Assembly (NCBI RefSeq): GCF_002217655.1
Contig: NZ_NEWK01000002.1
Coordinates: 1,489,164-1,553,163, forward strand
Direction of reading: 5' to 3'
Source of the DNA: Geobacillus thermocatenulatus
GTDB taxonomy: Bacteria > Bacillota > Bacilli > Bacillales > Anoxybacillaceae
Length of the DNA: 64,000 nt
Shown: positions 61,703 through 64,000 of the stretch, in pieces
Numbering within the stretch: the stretch's first letter is position 1
Layout of the letters: each line of letters starts with the position of its first letter
The notes under the pieces: generated by a model
Told to the model about the DNA's origin: nothing
Seen by the model: only the letters and a program-made list of their open reading frames with translations
Databases searched by the model: none
Made by a program: the position numbers and the translations under genes

Positions 61703-62602
61703 TTGCGAAAATGGATGATGACTTTGCTCGCTGTCGGGCTTGTATTTGGACTAGCGGCCTGCAGCGGAACGAGTGATGCGAAAGGAAAAATTGTTATCAG
61801 TGGGAAGAAGTTTACCGAGCAAGTTATTTTGACGCATTTACTGGCGGAGTATGTGAAGGCCAACACCGATTTGGACGTGGAAGTGAAGGACAGTCTAGGC
61901 GGCGCGTTTATGCTCCAGCAGGCCATTGAAAATGGCGATGTCGACATGTATGTCGAGTACACGGGGACAGGGTATTTAAACATTTTAAAACAGCCGTACG
62001 ATCCTAAAAAGACGCCCGAACAAATTTACAACGAAACAAAGAAATTATATAAGGAAAAATACAACATCGCTTGGCTCAAACCACTCGGGTTTAACAACAC
62101 CTACGCCTTGGCCATGCGCAGAGACTTGGCGGAAAAGCTCGGGGTAAAAACGTACTCCGATTTGGCGAAACATTCGTCTTCCCTCACCTTTGGGTCAGAC
62201 GCCGAGTTTTTTGAGCGAAGCGACGGCTATGACGGGCTTGTTGATACGTACGGGTTTCAGTTCAAGAAAAAAGTGACGATCGACCCAGACTTGCAATACG
62301 AAGCAGCGAAAAATGGAGAGATTGACGTCATCACCGCCTACACGACCGATGCCCGGATAAAAAAATATGATTTGGTCGTATTGAAAGATGACAAACAGTA
62401 CTTCCCGCCGTACCACGCCGTGCCGATCATCCGCCAGGAAGTGTTGGATGCCAACCCGGATCTCGAAGAAAAACTGAACAAGTTGGCCAACATTTTGACC
62501 GATGAAAAAATGATGGAACTAAACGGCGAAGTGAACTTGGAAGGAAAACGGCCGCGTGAAGTGGCGATTGACTTCTTAAAAGCGGAAGGACTGATCGACT
62601 AG
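61703..62602 (+). CDS. osmoprotectant ABC transporter substrate-binding lipoprotein
   Basis: A TTG at 61703 with AAGGAGG seven bases before it is the likely start (a GTG at 61700 is close); 299 residues. The signal peptide ends in a lipobox, GLAACSGT, so the protein is lipid-anchored outside the membrane. The mature part begins KIVISGKKFTEQVILTHLLA and contains VDMYVEYTGTGYLNIL, typical of OpuBC/OpuCC/ProX proteins that bind glycine betaine, carnitine or choline. It is followed 16 bp later by the ATPase gene. Confidence 0.92.
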   Translation: MRKWMMTLLAVGLVFGLAACSGTSDAKGKIVISGKKFTEQVILTHLLAEYVKANTDLDVEVKDSLGGAFMLQQAIENGDVDMYVEYTGTGYLNILKQPYDPKKTPEQIYNETKKLYKEKYNIAWLKPLGFNNTYALAMRRDLAEKLGVKTYSDLAKHSSSLTFGSDAEFFERSDGYDGLVDTYGFQFKKKVTIDPDLQYEAAKNGEIDVITAYTTDARIKKYDLVVLKDDKQYFPPYHAVPIIRQEVLDANPDLEEKLNKLANILTDEKMMELNGEVNLEGKRPREVAIDFLKAEGLID

Positions 62603-62618
62603 AAAGCGAGGAATTTGG

Positions 62619-63746
62619 ATGATTCGATTTGAAAACGTCACGAAACAGTATGAGGACGGCTTTGTCGCCTTAAAAAATATCAATCTTGAAATTCGCAAAG
62701 GCGAGCTTGTCGCCCTCATCGGGCCGAGCGGCTGCGGGAAAACGACGACAATGCGGATGATCAACCGCTTGATCGAGCCGACATCAGGCAAAGTGTACAT
62801 CGATGGGCAAGACATTTCCCAGCTTGACCCGGTTGAGCTGCGGCGCAACATCGGCTACGTCATCCAGCAAATCGGGCTGTTTCCGCATATGACGATCGCA
62901 GAAAACATCGCACTTGTGCCGAAACTAAAAAAGTGGGAAAAACACGCCTATGAAAAACGGGTTGACGAATTGCTTGAGCTCGTCGGATTGGATCCAGCGA
63001 CGTTCAAGCATCGCTATCCGTCGGAGCTCAGCGGCGGGCAACAGCAGCGCGTCGGCGTCGTTCGCGCGTTGGCCGCAGAACCGGATATCATTTTGATGGA
63101 TGAGCCGTTCAGCGCTCTTGACCCGATCAGCCGCGAACAGCTGCAAGATGACATCGTCCGCTTGCAAGAGGAGATTCACAAAACGATCGTCTTTGTCACC
63201 CATGATATGGATGAAGCCATTAAAATCGCCGATCGGATTGCGCTCATGAAAGACGGGGAAATCGTCCAGTTTGCGACGCCGGACCAAATGCTTCGGCGGC
63301 CGGCGAACTCCTTTGTCCGCGAGTTTATTGGTGAAGACCGGTTGCGGATCCGCCATACGGCCGTGCCGACGGCGGAGGATTTAATGTCGGCTGACGTCGC
63401 GACGATCTCGCCGCGGCGCGGCTTGGCCGAAGCGTTCCGATTGATGAAAGCGAAAAAGGTCGACAGTTTGGTCGTCGTCGATAAAAAGCAGGTCTTTCTC
63501 GGCATCGTCACCTTAAAACAAATCGAACAGCGCTACCAAGAAGAACATTTATTAGTCGCCGACATCGCCGACTACGATGTGACGACGTTGTCGAAAGAAG
63601 CGGACGTCACCAACGTCGCCGCCCTGTTCCAAGACCCGGATGTGCGCATCATTCCGGTGTTGGACGGCGACCGGCTCGTCGGCGGGATCACGCGCTCGAG
63701 CATGATGCGCGCACTCGCGGAGTGGACGTTCCAGCAACATGCCTAA
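62619..63746 (+). CDS. opuCA: osmoprotectant ABC transporter ATPase with CBS domains
   Basis: The protein has 375 residues; the ATG at 62619 lies behind AAAGCGAGGAA. Walker A is IGPSGCGKTTTMRM, the Q loop is YVIQQIGLFPHM, the signature is LSGGQQQRVGV, and Walker B is IILMDEPFSALDP with the H loop VFVTHDMDEA. Two CBS domains follow (about 255-310 and 315-370), as in OpuBA/OpuCA, where they sense ionic strength or nucleotides. The gene order (binding protein, then ATPase) and the next ribosome site at the edge suggest that permease genes follow. The choice of opuCA over opuBA is uncertain. Confidence 0.9.
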   Translation: MIRFENVTKQYEDGFVALKNINLEIRKGELVALIGPSGCGKTTTMRMINRLIEPTSGKVYIDGQDISQLDPVELRRNIGYVIQQIGLFPHMTIAENIALVPKLKKWEKHAYEKRVDELLELVGLDPATFKHRYPSELSGGQQQRVGVVRALAAEPDIILMDEPFSALDPISREQLQDDIVRLQEEIHKTIVFVTHDMDEAIKIADRIALMKDGEIVQFATPDQMLRRPANSFVREFIGEDRLRIRHTAVPTAEDLMSADVATISPRRGLAEAFRLMKAKKVDSLVVVDKKQVFLGIVTLKQIEQRYQEEHLLVADIADYDVTTLSKEADVTNVAALFQDPDVRIIPVLDGDRLVGGITRSSMMRALAEWTFQQHA

Positions 63747-63955
63747 TGCCAACGAAGACGGGCGAATGGGGGCTTGAAAAAACGATGCCGCCCCGTTTCT
63801 TGTCATCTAGCCAGAAACGTTGCCGCGGCCGTCGCCCCGCCTGAATCACACGTCTCATTTTGAAAAGACAAGGCCGCTCCAAGCGGGCTTGCCGATGGGA
63901 TTCGTTCCGCTAGTGAACCAAAACCTTTTCAAGTTTTCGGTCTCAGCCCATGACC

Positions 63956-63982
63956 AAGCGGCAGCCACCCGCTGCCGCTTTT
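63956..63982 (+). terminator. stem-loop after opuCA
   Basis: AAGCGGCAGC and GCTGCCGCTT form a 10-bp stem around CACCC, followed by TTTT. It may attenuate rather than end transcription, because a ribosome site (AAGGAGGG, 63988-63995) follows at once. Between 63747 and 63955 no gene is seen. Confidence 0.7.
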
Positions 63983-64000
63983 CCGCCAAGGAGGGATACG

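Noticed and set aside
1-64000. tRNA, rRNA or riboswitch genes
   Set aside because: I saw no cloverleaf, rRNA-like or riboswitch-like segment on either strand; this was by eye only and small RNAs could be missed.

Overview
The window looks like a chromosomal segment of a thermophilic Bacillaceae (Geobacillus/Parageobacillus-like). The Gram-positive ribosome binding sites, the CRISPR repeat type, the Opu-type transporter, the HtrA/two-component module and the abundant IS relics all point that way, but the genus is an inference. Most of the window is one large defence island between ordinary housekeeping genes.

Layout. 1-1.75 kb holds an IS982-type element with an in-frame stop, followed by two transposase fragments. 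1.77-17.5 kb (minus strand, visibly AT-rich) is a BREX locus: a truncated HelD-like helicase, brxA, brxB, brxC, pglX, pglZ, then an SNF2-type helicase that has lost its ATP-binding motif I and sits where brxL would be expected, and a predicted nuclease. 17.5-24 kb is a scarred region: IS relics, two identical 170-bp elements in opposite orientation, a small membrane protein, a glycine-rich peptide gene, an MFS exporter, and a fixABCX operon reduced to a tail of fixB, a frameshifted fixC and fixX. 24-32.5 kb (GC-rich) carries htrA, a PepSY-type membrane protein, a divergent two-component system with paired TTTTCAC operators, a PspA-like protein, an MFS transporter and a P1-family peptidase.

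32.7-51.4 kb is a double CRISPR-Cas locus on the minus strand. It holds type III-B (two CARF effectors, cmr1, an HD-less cmr2/cas10, cmr3-cmr6) and type I-B (cas6, cas8b, cas7, cas5, cas3), with three arrays that share one repeat and one terminator-plus-leader cassette. Array 1 (16 good repeats) follows cmr6, array 2 (3 repeats) follows cas3, and array 3 (3 decayed repeats) lies inside the 5' untranslated region of cas6. The array-3 leader promoter is therefore the obvious promoter of the whole I-B operon. No cas1, cas2 or cas4 is present.

51.4-60.4 kb holds an Rpn-type nuclease gene and a complete type I Wadjet system (jetA-jetB-jetC-jetD, minus strand). A divergent coiled-coil gene with a 42-bp tandem repeat follows. 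The window ends in an osmoprotectant ABC transporter operon (lipoprotein and CBS-domain ATPase) whose next gene begins just past the edge.

How the parts work together: BREX (phage), CRISPR I-B (DNA), CRISPR III-B with cyclic-oligoadenylate-type effectors (RNA and signalling) and Wadjet (plasmids) form a layered island. The single Cas6 probably matures crRNAs for both CRISPR types. The most unusual points are the array inside the cas6 leader, a spacer that is itself a terminator, the motif-I-deleted BREX helicase, and a candidate CARF-RelE effector.
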